Assembly: GCA_030831085.1 (NCBI GenBank)
Contig: JAURLT010000109.1
Coordinates: 1 to 43,823 of the forward strand
Direction of reading: 5' to 3'
Length of the DNA stretch: 43,823 nucleotides
Origin: Gammaproteobacteria bacterium
GTDB lineage: Bacteria > Pseudomonadota > Gammaproteobacteria > Steroidobacterales > Steroidobacteraceae
Shown here: one piece after another, positions 36,091-43,823 of the stretch
Layout of the letters: every line of letters begins with the position of its first letter
How positions within the stretch are numbered: position 1 is the stretch's first letter
Notes under the pieces: generated by a model
Seen by the model: the letters and a program-made list of their open reading frames with translations, nothing else
What the model was told of the DNA's origin: nothing
Database searches by the model: none
Program-made: the position numbers and the translations under genes

Positions 36091-38279
36091 TGTGCGTGCA
36101 GCCTGTGCAGGTAGAGAGGCGAAAGTTTGCTACCCATCAACTCGGGCTCACCGACCTCGCCATCGACGAATTGGGCCCCGTTTTCGGTCACTTCATGAGC
36201 CGCCACCCGGGCCCCCCCTGGCATCCCGAACACCGTCACCAGCGCTCGGGAACCATTCGGCATTATGTTACGTGAAATGTACCCGACCCCGATACCCGAT
36301 TCAGTGTTGGCGTCCCGAAACACCAGCGGAGACCAGCCCTCGGCCCGCGGCAGCTTCGCGCCCTTCCACGCACCCCTGAACGGCGCGCTCAGGCGCTCCC
36401 AGGGGGTCGGAGTCTGTTCACGCCAGCCATTGAGACGCATCTGCAGGTCTGAGCCAAACAGGAAGGCATCCAGCTGCATCCGTTCGGCAAAGTGCTTCCA
36501 GTCGAATTCGCAACCGACCGAGATCCGCTCCTCGCCATTGCGCAGCTTTTCCACCAGCCTGGAGCGCACGATGGCATCCACTTTCAGGGGTCCCGCCGGC
36601 AGCAGCAGCTGACCGACCAGGCGGTCCCCAACCATGGCGGTCACCGCGACCGGGCCGGTAAGCCGACAGCCCAGGGAGGAAATGTCGGAGGCCCGGACCA
36701 TGACGCTCCTCGGTTCCCGGGCGAGCTTGAAGGGCACCGGCAGGGGAAAGCGGTACTCGCGGCGGCGATGGCGCGCCAGCCGAACGGCATAGCCGATCGC
36801 CAGCGCGGCCACTCCCAGCGCAAACCCTGCCCAGAGGATGTTGGCCACGACGGCGCCAGTCGATAAATGTCCGAGCCGCCAGTGATAAAAGACGCCAACC
36901 GGGATGGCAACGGAATTCAGGATCAGCACCAGATGCTGGGGCCACAGCGTCCGACGGGTCGCGTCGGCCTCGCCCAGCATCTTCGAGGTCACCACAAAGC
37001 GTAGCTTGCGAAAGAAGAACCCAAAGGTGGCAGTAACGAAGATTGCGAAGCGCATCATCGTGTACTGCTCAGTCAACAGGCTCCGCCCATAGCCACGGGC
37101 CACCTCTTCGTATACCCAGTAGTTCAGGATGATATAGGGCAAAAAATGCACGATGAAGTCGCGGTCGAAGGCCACGATTGGCATGACACCCAGGCCCAAT
37201 ACGATCACAGGCGCGAGAAACAGGATGCCGCGCTGCCAGCCTTCAAAGTATTGCATCACCGTAGCAAAGTAGGAGATGCGCTGTCCGAACGTCAGGCCGC
37301 GACCAAATAGAATGCCCTCGCGGCGCCAGACCTGCATGGCCCCTTGGCCCCAGCGGAGTCGTTGCCTGAGGAACGGAATGGCGCCCGCCGGGGCCATCCC
37401 GAAGGCCAGCGACCGACCGTAGTAGACCGACTTCCACCCACGCTTGTGGAGCAGCAGGGAGGTATGTATGTCCTCGGTGACGGTACCCGTGGCAAAGCCC
37501 CCGACATCCTCGATGGCCGACCGCCGCACCACCGCGCAGCTGCCGCAGAAGAAGGCGGCATTCAAACGATCCTTGCCGGCCTGTATGACCCGAAAGAACA
37601 GCATCTGCTCGCTCCACACCAGCGAGTGATCACGATCCACGCGATGCTGAAATGAATCGAGGTTGTAGAAATCCTGCGGCGTCTGCACGAACGCCACTCG
37701 CTGATCGTTGAAGAAGCCAAGGGTCTCGTCGAGAAAGCCAATGCTGGGCGCATGGTCGCAGTCGAATATTGCCACATACTCTGCATCGCAGTGCTTCAGT
37801 GCATTATTCAGGTTGCCTGCCTTGGCGTGGGTATTGTGCTCCCGAGCGATGTATCGGCAGCCAATTTCCTCGGCCAACTGGCGCATTTCGGGCCGGTTTC
37901 CGTCATCCAGGAGCCAGACCTGCCCGACGTGCTTCATGCGCTGGGCCGCGATCAGGGTGCGGCGCAGCATGTATACGGGTTCGTTGATAGTGGGAATAAA
38001 AACGTCGGCCGTCCTGCCCCCTGGCACAGGAATGGCTTCACGTTCCTTGAGGTGCCAACAGGAATAGATGTAACAAAGCGCCCCAAAGAAGCCGAACACC
38101 TCGGCGCCATAGACCAGCCAGGAAAACCACAGCGCATGCGGATTGAAGGTACCTAGCCGCCACTCGAGGTACCACACGGCAATCATGAGGAAAGCGATAA
38201 TCAGCGATACCTGGGCAACGCTCAGTTTTGCCGGCGGCCCGCCCACCGTCGGGAGCGTATGGTTTTCGGATTTTTCCAC
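36087..38279 (-). CDS. BcsA-like family 2 glycosyltransferase with C-terminal PilZ domain (probable beta-glucan synthase)
   Basis: 730 residues, GTG start with GGAG 8 bases upstream. Two N-terminal membrane segments (about 21-40, 50-75) precede a GT2 domain with the processive-synthase motifs: D125/D126 in LLDDGN, D173-C-D175, T268-E-D270 and QRLRW at 306-310. Further membrane segments lie at about 330-400 and 405-500. A PilZ module follows: RxxxR at R506-R510 and DxSxxG at D532-G537, both intact, which predicts activation by c-di-GMP as in BcsA. A C-terminal region of about 130 residues (600-730) is unassigned. Operon partner: the BcsS-like protein. The product is a beta-glucan, either cellulose, mixed-linkage or other; the adjacent GH16 favours one with beta-1,3 bonds (inference). 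No BcsB is present. Confidence 0.9.
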   Translation of the reverse strand: MEKSENHTLPTVGGPPAKLSVAQVSLIIAFLMIAVWYLEWRLGTFNPHALWFSWLVYGAEVFGFFGALCYIYSCWHLKEREAIPVPGGRTADVFIPTINEPVYMLRRTLIAAQRMKHVGQVWLLDDGNRPEMRQLAEEIGCRYIAREHNTHAKAGNLNNALKHCDAEYVAIFDCDHAPSIGFLDETLGFFNDQRVAFVQTPQDFYNLDSFQHRVDRDHSLVWSEQMLFFRVIQAGKDRLNAAFFCGSCAVVRRSAIEDVGGFATGTVTEDIHTSLLLHKRGWKSVYYGRSLAFGMAPAGAIPFLRQRLRWGQGAMQVWRREGILFGRGLTFGQRISYFATVMQYFEGWQRGILFLAPVIVLGLGVMPIVAFDRDFIVHFLPYIILNYWVYEEVARGYGRSLLTEQYTMMRFAIFVTATFGFFFRKLRFVVTSKMLGEADATRRTLWPQHLVLILNSVAIPVGVFYHWRLGHLSTGAVVANILWAGFALGVAALAIGYAVRLARHRRREYRFPLPVPFKLAREPRSVMVRASDISSLGCRLTGPVAVTAMVGDRLVGQLLLPAGPLKVDAIVRSRLVEKLRNGEERISVGCEFDWKHFAERMQLDAFLFGSDLQMRLNGWREQTPTPWERLSAPFRGAWKGAKLPRAEGWSPLVFRDANTESGIGVGYISRNIMPNGSRALVTVFGMPGGARVAAHEVTENGAQFVDGEVGEPELMGSKLSPLYLHRLHAQ

Positions 38280-38378
38280 CCTGAGTTCTCCGCCTCTCGA
38301 CCCGTTGATTCATGGAACGCCCTGCCAAAGCGCCCCTTGTTACTGGGCTGGGACGGTACATGCGTACTTGAACGGAAA

Positions 38379-38394
38379 GTGAGACGCATCTCAC
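38379..38394. promoter_or_regulatory. Palindrome upstream of the glucan synthase gene, possible operator
   Basis: GTGAGA-CGCA-TCTCAC has perfect 6-bp arms and lies about 100 bp upstream of the synthase GTG and 120 bp upstream of the divergent small gene. It is the most symmetric element in this 236-bp gap. Regulator unknown. Confidence 0.35.
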
Positions 38395-38515
38395 AAGCAC
38401 AGGCGCTTATGTCGCTCCCCGGGCTCAAAATGTGATCCGCCTCGCATTTCGATCAGGACAAAAATACGCATCCCCGAGGGTTCCCATACCCGCGCTCACG
38501 TATTAACCTTGACCA

Positions 38516-38791
38516 ATGACAGGGAAATTTCCGGCGGTCGCCATCGTCTCCAGGGGTGCGCGTTGCGCTGCGAGCAAGAAACTGGATGGTCAGCGCTTAC
38601 TGGCGGCAGAAGCGCCGCTGCTGCCGCTCAAGAATTGCACCATGCCCGAGCAATGCGCCTGCAGTTACCTGAAATTTCCTGATCGCAGGAAGGAAGACGA
38701 GGATCGCCGCTTCGGGGCCTTCTCCCATCGGGCCTTGTACTACGGGGGCCCCGAAAAACGCGGCACGGGTGGCCGCAGGAAAGATGACTAG
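38516..38791 (+). CDS. Conserved small Cys-rich hypothetical protein
   Basis: 91 residues. The region CAASKKLDGQRLLAAEAPLL, then the spaced cysteines in NCTMPEQCACSY and the tail DRRKEDEDRRFG, follow a pattern I recall from small conserved gammaproteobacterial proteins that combine an EAPxLPL segment with a C...CxC pattern and a DRR tail. That supports a real gene despite its size and lack of a clear ribosome site. Five Cys suggest a metal or redox site (inference). It is divergent from the synthase and its stop overlaps the yfcH-type stop by 4 bp. Confidence 0.65.
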   Translation: MTGKFPAVAIVSRGARCAASKKLDGQRLLAAEAPLLPLKNCTMPEQCACSYLKFPDRRKEDEDRRFGAFSHRALYYGGPEKRGTGGRRKDD

Positions 38792-39684
38792 GCTGCGGCC
38801 AGACCTTTCTTAAGGAGCGTTTCCAAGGCCGGGCGCAACTCCGGGTGACGGAAGTGAAACCCTTCCTCCATCAGGCGGCGAGGCTCCATCCGGCTACTGG
38901 TCAACAGCAGCTCTGACATTTCGCCAAGCAGCATTTTCAGCGTCCATGCGGGGACATTCATGATGGCCGGGCGGCCGAGTACCTCGCCCAGGGTCCGGGC
39001 TAACTGGGCCTGGCTGACTGGAGTTGGTGCCGCCGCATTGTAAGGGCCCTCGACCTGCTCTCTCTCAACCAGCCAGCGGTAGATCTCCACAATATCGTCC
39101 ACATGAATCCACGGGAAGTACTGGGCTCCACCCGCCAATGGTCCTCCAAGGCCCAGCCGAAATGCAGGCAGCATGCTGGCCAAGGCCCCACCGTCACCCA
39201 GAACCACTCCGGTGCGCACCACTGCCACGCGGCTACCCAGCGCCCTCGCCTCCTGGGCCACCAACTCCCAGCGCTGACAAAGCCCCGCTGCGAAGTCCAG
39301 CCCCGGGGCACTCTCCTCGGTGATGCACCGGTCGGCATGATCGCCGTACCAACCGACGGCCGAGGCTGACACCAGAACTCGCGGGGGTGCGACGGTGGCC
39401 ATCCAGTCGAGCAAACGTCGAGTGGTGCCGATGCGAGAGTCCAGCAGCACCGCCTTCCTTCTGACAGTCCAGCGCCCGCCGGCGATGGAGGCGCCAGCAA
39501 GGTTCACGATCGCATCTACCGGATCCCGAATGCCGTCGAGGGTGCTTACAACCTCCTGGACTCCTTCCAGTCGATCCCGGCCGGAGGTTTGTACCCAGGC
39601 GATCACCTCATGATTGGCTCCGGCAAGCACCGGACACAGGTGCCTGCCGATGAAACCCGAAGCCCCAGTGACCAATATCCTCAT
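38788..39684 (-). CDS. yfcH: TIGR01777 family NAD(P)-binding epimerase-like protein (YfcH type)
   Basis: 298 residues, an extended short-chain dehydrogenase fold. The Rossmann dinucleotide motif is GASGFIGRHL at residues 7-16; DAIVNLAGASIAGGRW follows, then VLVSASAVGWYG and YFPWIHVDDIVEI. The C-terminal DUF1731-type region (VPAWTLKMLLGEMSELLLTS, ending LETLLKKGL) completes the TIGR01777 pattern. The substrate is unknown. It begins 2 bp after the diguanylate cyclase stop, so the two form an operon. Confidence 0.92.
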   Translation of the reverse strand: MRILVTGASGFIGRHLCPVLAGANHEVIAWVQTSGRDRLEGVQEVVSTLDGIRDPVDAIVNLAGASIAGGRWTVRRKAVLLDSRIGTTRRLLDWMATVAPPRVLVSASAVGWYGDHADRCITEESAPGLDFAAGLCQRWELVAQEARALGSRVAVVRTGVVLGDGGALASMLPAFRLGLGGPLAGGAQYFPWIHVDDIVEIYRWLVEREQVEGPYNAAAPTPVSQAQLARTLGEVLGRPAIMNVPAWTLKMLLGEMSELLLTSSRMEPRRLMEEGFHFRHPELRPALETLLKKGLAAA

Positions 39685-39686
39685 AT

Positions 39687-41375
39687 TCAGCCAGGTCCGG
39701 CTGGCCCGGAGGCTGATCCTGCCACCCTGGAGAAAGCCTCCACCCTGTTGCGACCGGCCGCTTTGGCGGCATAAAGCGCCTGGTCAGCAAAGGACACGAG
39801 GTCATGATCATGCAGTTGCCGGGACGGCGTGATGGAGGCGGCCCCAACGCTGATGGTCACTCTCTCGCCGTAGGCAGAAGCGCGGTGCTCAAGACCGAGA
39901 GACTCCACCGCGGCCCGTAAACGCTCACCCAGAATCAACAATCCCTGCTCGGGCGTGCCGGGGCAAATCACTGCGAACTCCTCGCCACCAAAGCGTGCGA
40001 GCGTATCGGTTTCGCGACCGACCACTCCCGCCATCGCCGATGCCACCGCACGCAGGCAGTCATCGCCACCCTGATGGCCGTAGTGATCGTTAAAGGCTTT
40101 GAAGGCATCGATATCGATCAGCAGAAGGCCTAGCGGCTCGTTCGCCCGGCGGCAACTTGCGGTCACCTCTTCCATGACTTGATCGAAGCGGCGTCGATTC
40201 GCTACGCCGGTAAGCTGATCCGTCGTTGCCAGCTGTTCCAACGCCTCCTTGGCGGCTGCCAGATCGGCAGTGCGGGCGCGGACCTCCGCCTCCAGGCGAT
40301 CCTGTTCGCCCAGCAACCACAATGCGTTCAACCGGGAAGCAACCAACTGCCTGAGTATGACCACCAGTCCAAGGACCGCAACGCTGGCCACCAGCGTAAA
40401 ATTCCCCTCGGTTTCCTGTCTGATGGAGATTTCCTCAACCAGCATTGCGGTCAGGGCAATACCAGCGGCAGCGGCGCTGACCGGAGACAACGTCTGCTCT
40501 CCCGGTGACTGTAGCGCCTCGACTTTGGCAGGCGTTTCTGGTCTCCTGCGCGCGAACAAACCAAACAGGCCCAAACTGACCAGGGCCGCGACATGCACCG
40601 AGCTGGCCAAGGCAAGGATTCGTGCGTCCGGAAAGATGTAAAGCGCAACGCCAAGCAGCCCATCGCCGACGAACAGCGAAAGCACGGAAAAAGTCAAAGT
40701 GCGCCGGGCGACTCGAGTGAGGGACCGCGCTCCTGAGCGTAGCGCAATCAGGAGCCCAAGGATCATGGCCAGATCGAGAACCGGATAACCAACCTCGGCC
40801 ACCACGCCAAGAACCGCGCCATAACCACCATAGGCTGGGGCTCTGGCTATCAGGTAAAACCAGACCAGCAATCCAAACGCACCAACGGTTATCAGGGCAT
40901 CAAAGGCGGCTATCTGCAAGCTACGCACGACCCTTGGCTGCCGGCTCAGCAACAGCAGGGCAGCGGTGATCAGAAGGTAGGCCAGCAGTTGCAGGAGATC
41001 CCCAATGGGTATGGGGCGACCCGCACCGGTTACTGAGATCTCTGGGAAGGCAAAAAATATAAAGGCCGTACCGTCAAGGGTGGCAGCCAGGACGAGGGCT
41101 GCCAACGCCTGTCGCTCGGGGCCGGGCTCCCTGGAGCGCCAACCCAGGACGATCATCAACAGGACCAGCAGACGCCCCATCAGCTGGAAGCTGAACCACG
41201 GCCAACGCCAGACCCCCCCTTCGGGCAGCAGGACAACAGCGACATGGGTAGCGACAAAAAGACCCAAGGTGAGCCAGAACAGCCCCCTCTCACGAGCTTT
41301 CAACCTGGAGAACGCACCCCGGATGTCAGCCGGCACGGCCCCGTTGCTGATGCCCTCACGGTGGTCCGAGGTCAT
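39687..41375 (-). CDS. Membrane-bound diguanylate cyclase (GGDEF domain)
   Basis: 562 residues from ATG 41375. The start is chosen because the upstream in-frame part runs into the ASCH gene and reads as non-membrane sequence. The N-terminal half has eight to ten hydrophobic segments (for example LFWLTLGLFVATHVAVVLL and LLQLLAYLLITAALLLL), then a coiled-coil linker and a GGDEF domain with TDQLTGVANRRRFDQV. The active site is GGEEF at 463-467, which is catalytically competent. RETD at 454-457, five residues before it, is an intact inhibitory I-site. It should make c-di-GMP and be product-inhibited. No EAL domain is present. It lies about 1.4 kb upstream of the glucan-synthase start and could supply its activator (inference). 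Confidence 0.93.
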   Translation of the reverse strand: MTSDHREGISNGAVPADIRGAFSRLKARERGLFWLTLGLFVATHVAVVLLPEGGVWRWPWFSFQLMGRLLVLLMIVLGWRSREPGPERQALAALVLAATLDGTAFIFFAFPEISVTGAGRPIPIGDLLQLLAYLLITAALLLLSRQPRVVRSLQIAAFDALITVGAFGLLVWFYLIARAPAYGGYGAVLGVVAEVGYPVLDLAMILGLLIALRSGARSLTRVARRTLTFSVLSLFVGDGLLGVALYIFPDARILALASSVHVAALVSLGLFGLFARRRPETPAKVEALQSPGEQTLSPVSAAAAGIALTAMLVEEISIRQETEGNFTLVASVAVLGLVVILRQLVASRLNALWLLGEQDRLEAEVRARTADLAAAKEALEQLATTDQLTGVANRRRFDQVMEEVTASCRRANEPLGLLLIDIDAFKAFNDHYGHQGGDDCLRAVASAMAGVVGRETDTLARFGGEEFAVICPGTPEQGLLILGERLRAAVESLGLEHRASAYGERVTISVGAASITPSRQLHDHDLVSFADQALYAAKAAGRNRVEAFSRVAGSASGPAGPG

Positions 41376-41414
41376 AACTCCAAGAATACCATGAACTTGT
41401 GTCACACTCAGCCG

Positions 41415-41930
41415 ATGTACCTTCCAGAAGGACCCCGGCAACCCGGGGCAGACAGCCTGGAGCAGTTCTTTGTCGCAGCCTGTCAAAGCTGCCCACACCT
41501 TGACCCGCAAGCGGGCTACCAGGTCCGCTGGATCGGCCTCGATGCACCTACGACTCTTCAGATCTTCGAACGCATTCGAAGCGGCGACAAGTGTGGAACA
41601 TTTGCCCTGCCGTGGATCCAGTCACGTACCGGTCAACCTGAGCCAACAACCGGCGACCAGTTGGTACTCATCGATTTTGACGGACGGCCGACCTTGCTGG
41701 TGCGCCTGACCGATGTTTACCTCCAAAGCTTCGGTTCGGTCACAGAACAGGACACGGCCATCGATGGGGAGCCGGTCCGCGCGCTGGACACCTGGATCCC
41801 GTTGCATACCCGACACTGGAACAAGGCACTGGCCCAGTTCGGTCTTTCGGTAACACCAGATATGCCATTTTGGGTCCAGAAGTTTGCGCTGATGTATGAC
41901 GCCGACGGGAGCCCGAATGATCCGCCGTAA
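41415..41930 (+). CDS. ASCH domain protein
   Basis: 171 residues from ATG 41415; ATG 41391 is an alternative. The ASCH fold is suggested by ERIRSGDKCGTFALPW, TGDQLVLIDFDGRPTLLVRL and the end LDTWIPLHTRHWNKALAQFG. ASCH proteins resemble RNA-binding ASC-1 homology modules, and some hydrolyse modified nucleosides; no catalytic assignment is possible here. It is divergent from the diguanylate cyclase with a 39-bp gap, and overlaps the amidohydrolase by 14 bp, so co-expression with that gene is likely. Confidence 0.7.
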   Translation: MYLPEGPRQPGADSLEQFFVAACQSCPHLDPQAGYQVRWIGLDAPTTLQIFERIRSGDKCGTFALPWIQSRTGQPEPTTGDQLVLIDFDGRPTLLVRLTDVYLQSFGSVTEQDTAIDGEPVRALDTWIPLHTRHWNKALAQFGLSVTPDMPFWVQKFALMYDADGSPNDPP

Positions 41931-43227
41931 CAACCCTGTCCTTGGCTTTGTTCTGATTGCTCTTGGCGCCTGCAGTCATCCCGCCGCTGGCGAGAATAAT
42001 GGTAATTCGCTCGACATTTTTTGCGGAACCCTGATCGACGGCGAAACTGATAGCCCAAAACACCAGGTATTGGTTCGAATCGTTGATGGAAGGTTTGCAG
42101 AAGTAATGGCCGACGCTAGCCGCGAGGGCCCTTACGACCTCGACCTCCGGGATCACATCTGCCTGCCGGGGCTCATAGATCTCCACACGCACCTCACGGA
42201 TCAACCGGGCGACACCGCCGATCTCAGTGTCTACTACCAGCGCTCTCAAGAGGATCAACTGGTAATCGCCAGGGAATCCGCCAGAGCAACCTTGCTCGCT
42301 GGCTTTACTTCGGTGCGCGACGTCGGCACCTACATCGCATGGACGGATCGGGCCTTGAGGGATGAGATTAACTCGGGAAGCGCTATTGGTCCGCGTATGC
42401 AGGCAGCTGGCTTCTACCTGACCGTGCCCGGCGGTGGGGGCGACCTGGTTATCCCGGGGTATGCGGAGGAAAGCATCCCGGTGTCGGTCAGGCAGGGCGT
42501 GGCCCGTGGCTCGGAGGCCTTCGCCGATCGGACGCGCCTGGCCGCAGAGGGCGGCGCAGACGTCATCAAGGTCATCGCGTCCGGTGCGGTCCTGGCCTTC
42601 GGCGGGGTGCCGGGTGAGCCGGAGATGACCCCCGAGGAATTGGCGGCAGTCGTCGAGGTGGCCTCGGCCAGAGGCTTGAGGGTGGCCGCACACGCCCACG
42701 GTGCCCGCTCAGTCATCGAGGCCATAGAGGCCGGGGTGACCACCATCGAGCACGCCTCCTTGATCGACGAGGCCGGGATGCGCCTGGCAAAGGAAAAGGG
42801 AGTCACCCTGGTCATGGACGTCTACAACGGTGACTACATCGCGCGGGAGGGCCGCGAGCAAAACTGGCCGGAGGAATTCCTTCGCAAGAATGATGAAACC
42901 ACTGAAGCCCAGAGGCAGGCTTTCAGCCGCGCCGTCGAACTGGGAGTTCCAATCGCCTTTGGAAGCGATTCGGCCGTCTATCCGCACGGACTGAACGCAC
43001 GACAATTCAGCATCATGGTTCAGCGAGGCATGACGCCCATGCAAGCGATCAAGTCGGCAACCACGCAAGCCGCCCGGACGATGGGGTGGGAGGACCGAGT
43101 GGGACGGGTTGCGCCCGGCCTTTATGCCGACCTGATCGCGGTCAGGGAGGACCCGCTCAAGGATATTGCCAGCCTCGAGCGGGTCTCGGCGGTCATCAAG
43201 AATGGCGTGGTCTACCGAGCTCCCTGA
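41917..43227 (+). CDS. Lipoprotein amidohydrolase (imidazolonepropionase/prolidase-like)
   Basis: 436 residues; ATG 41917 is chosen because GGGAG lies 6-7 bases upstream, and it places a lipobox (LGAC, C19) after a hydrophobic signal, indicating a membrane-anchored lipoprotein. Metal-binding landmarks of the amidohydrolase superfamily: HTH at 90-92 in PGLIDLHTHL, the lysine in DVIKVIASGA, His in RVAAHAHG and TIEHAS, and Asp in FGSDSAV. The composite-domain ends are FCGTLIDG and the C-terminal PGLYADLIAV. Relatives include secreted Xaa-Pro or acylated-dipeptide hydrolases, in line with the peptidase genes nearby. It overlaps ASCH upstream and converges on the right-edge gene with a 16-bp overlap. 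Confidence 0.93.
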   Translation: MIRRNNPVLGFVLIALGACSHPAAGENNGNSLDIFCGTLIDGETDSPKHQVLVRIVDGRFAEVMADASREGPYDLDLRDHICLPGLIDLHTHLTDQPGDTADLSVYYQRSQEDQLVIARESARATLLAGFTSVRDVGTYIAWTDRALRDEINSGSAIGPRMQAAGFYLTVPGGGGDLVIPGYAEESIPVSVRQGVARGSEAFADRTRLAAEGGADVIKVIASGAVLAFGGVPGEPEMTPEELAAVVEVASARGLRVAAHAHGARSVIEAIEAGVTTIEHASLIDEAGMRLAKEKGVTLVMDVYNGDYIAREGREQNWPEEFLRKNDETTEAQRQAFSRAVELGVPIAFGSDSAVYPHGLNARQFSIMVQRGMTPMQAIKSATTQAARTMGWEDRVGRVAPGLYADLIAVREDPLKDIASLERVSAVIKNGVVYRAP

Positions 43228-43823
43228 CCAGGGAAGGTCATGCCAAAACGACCGTCACCAAGCTCGTCCCTCGCCCTCTGCCGCCAACCGTCGTAATAGA
43301 TCTTGAAGCCGGCAGGGTTGTCGGACTCGACCCGGAACGGTGGCTCTCCGTAAATCCTTCGACCCTCGGTCACGCGCTGCTCGCCAGTCAGGACCACCCG
43401 GCCGAGGCCGTCGGTGGCCTCAATGACCGTGGGTTCGGTCACGATCAACCAGAAACGCTTGAGCTTGTCCGTCGGGTCGGGCACGTATTCGGCGGTCGCT
43501 ACGGCCGCAGGCTCAGTTCCCACTACCGGCGATGCCGAATCTGCGGCGTCCTCTGCGACAGGTTCCTCAGTGATTTGTTCACCAGCAACCTCCGGAGTGA
43601 CGGTGTCCTGAGCTTCTACAGCAACGTCATCCGCAGCGTCCCCCGGCGACTGTTCCTGCGCCGCGACAACCGGGCTTTCATCAAGACCCACCGGCTCCGC
43701 CGCTGCTTCAACTTCTGCCTCAGGCGCAGGTGCAGGCGCAGCAGGCTCGGTCTCCGGCTCAACGCCAGCTTCACTGGTCGCCGCCTGCCTGATCGGCACC
43801 TCTCCAGGAATCCAGTCAGGTCC
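43212..43823 (-). CDS. Partial protein: acidic Ala/Glu/Pro-rich region plus a RodZ DUF4115-like C-terminal domain
   Basis: The frame is open to the right edge, so the N-terminus is missing; GTG 43799 is probably internal. About 100 residues of Glu-, Ala-, Pro- and Val-rich low-complexity sequence (TEPAAPAPAPEAEVEAAAEP is part of it) lead to a compact C-terminal segment with VIEATDGLGRVVLTGEQ, GEPPFRVESDNPAGFKIYYDG. This resembles the C-terminal DUF4115-type domain of RodZ in its GxPPFxV...NPxG pattern, but other secreted or periplasmic domains are possible. Its stop overlaps the convergent amidohydrolase end by 16 bp. Confidence 0.5.
   Translation of the reverse strand, partial: GPDWIPGEVPIRQAATSEAGVEPETEPAAPAPAPEAEVEAAAEPVGLDESPVVAAQEQSPGDAADDVAVEAQDTVTPEVAGEQITEEPVAEDAADSASPVVGTEPAAVATAEYVPDPTDKLKRFWLIVTEPTVIEATDGLGRVVLTGEQRVTEGRRIYGEPPFRVESDNPAGFKIYYDGWRQRARDELGDGRFGMTFPGQGAR

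Overview
The window looks like a piece of a GC-rich gammaproteobacterial chromosome. zipA lies next to smc and ligA, dksA lies next to gluQ, and there is a full rimP-nusA-infB-rbfA-truB-rpsO-pnp block. zipA is essentially a gammaproteobacterial gene, and these gene orders are typical of that class. The large TonB-dependent receptor, the secreted M13 and S9 peptidases and the H1-like tail on DksA suggest a free-living, possibly aquatic lineage near Steroidobacterales/Chromatiales or Woeseia-like groups. That placement is inference. I found no tRNA, rRNA, CRISPR array, insertion sequence or phage gene.

Layout. (1) 1-3651 is visibly AT-richer at its left end. It holds three DUF6502-type regulator-like genes (two on the minus strand, one divergent) and, at the left edge, the 5' part of an exported protein. 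That protein has OB-fold/DUF5666-like segments and a glycine-rich nonapeptide repeat that runs off the window. (2) 3655-10009 is a minus-strand smc-zipA-ligA operon (chromosome organisation, division, DNA ligation). (3) 10116-13152 is plus strand: queF, an unusual dksA, gluQ overlapping dksA, and phaR. (4) 13153-21501 is the minus-strand translation/RNA operon from rimP to pnp. It has a good sigma70 promoter inside the end of rraA, a hairpin leader before rimP, and a terminator-like hairpin between rpsO and pnp. (5) 21650-30005 holds rraA, a single-subunit molybdopterin oxidoreductase, a small zinc-ribbon protein, a DUF819 membrane protein, and secreted M13 and S9 peptidases. (6) 30172-34066 holds a TonB-dependent receptor with a strong terminator and a small multidrug export-type membrane protein. 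(7) 34059-38279 is a minus-strand beta-glucan locus: a BcsA-like synthase with an intact PilZ c-di-GMP motif, a BcsS-like outer-membrane protein overlapping it by 4 bp, and a secreted GH16 lichenase-type glucanase. (8) 38516-43823 holds a conserved small Cys-rich protein, a yfcH-type epimerase co-transcribed with a membrane diguanylate cyclase, a divergent ASCH protein overlapping a lipoprotein amidohydrolase, and a partial protein with a long acidic low-complexity region at the right edge.

The housekeeping blocks explain themselves. The two least-described parts are the DUF6502/repeat-protein cluster at the left edge and the minimal beta-glucan locus at 34-38 kb. In the latter a synthase, an outer-membrane protein and a glucanase occur without BcsB, BcsC or BcsZ, and a diguanylate cyclase that could supply its activator lies about 1.4 kb away. 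No gene-free stretch exceeds 300 bases; the longest is 38280-38515, which carries a palindrome described below.
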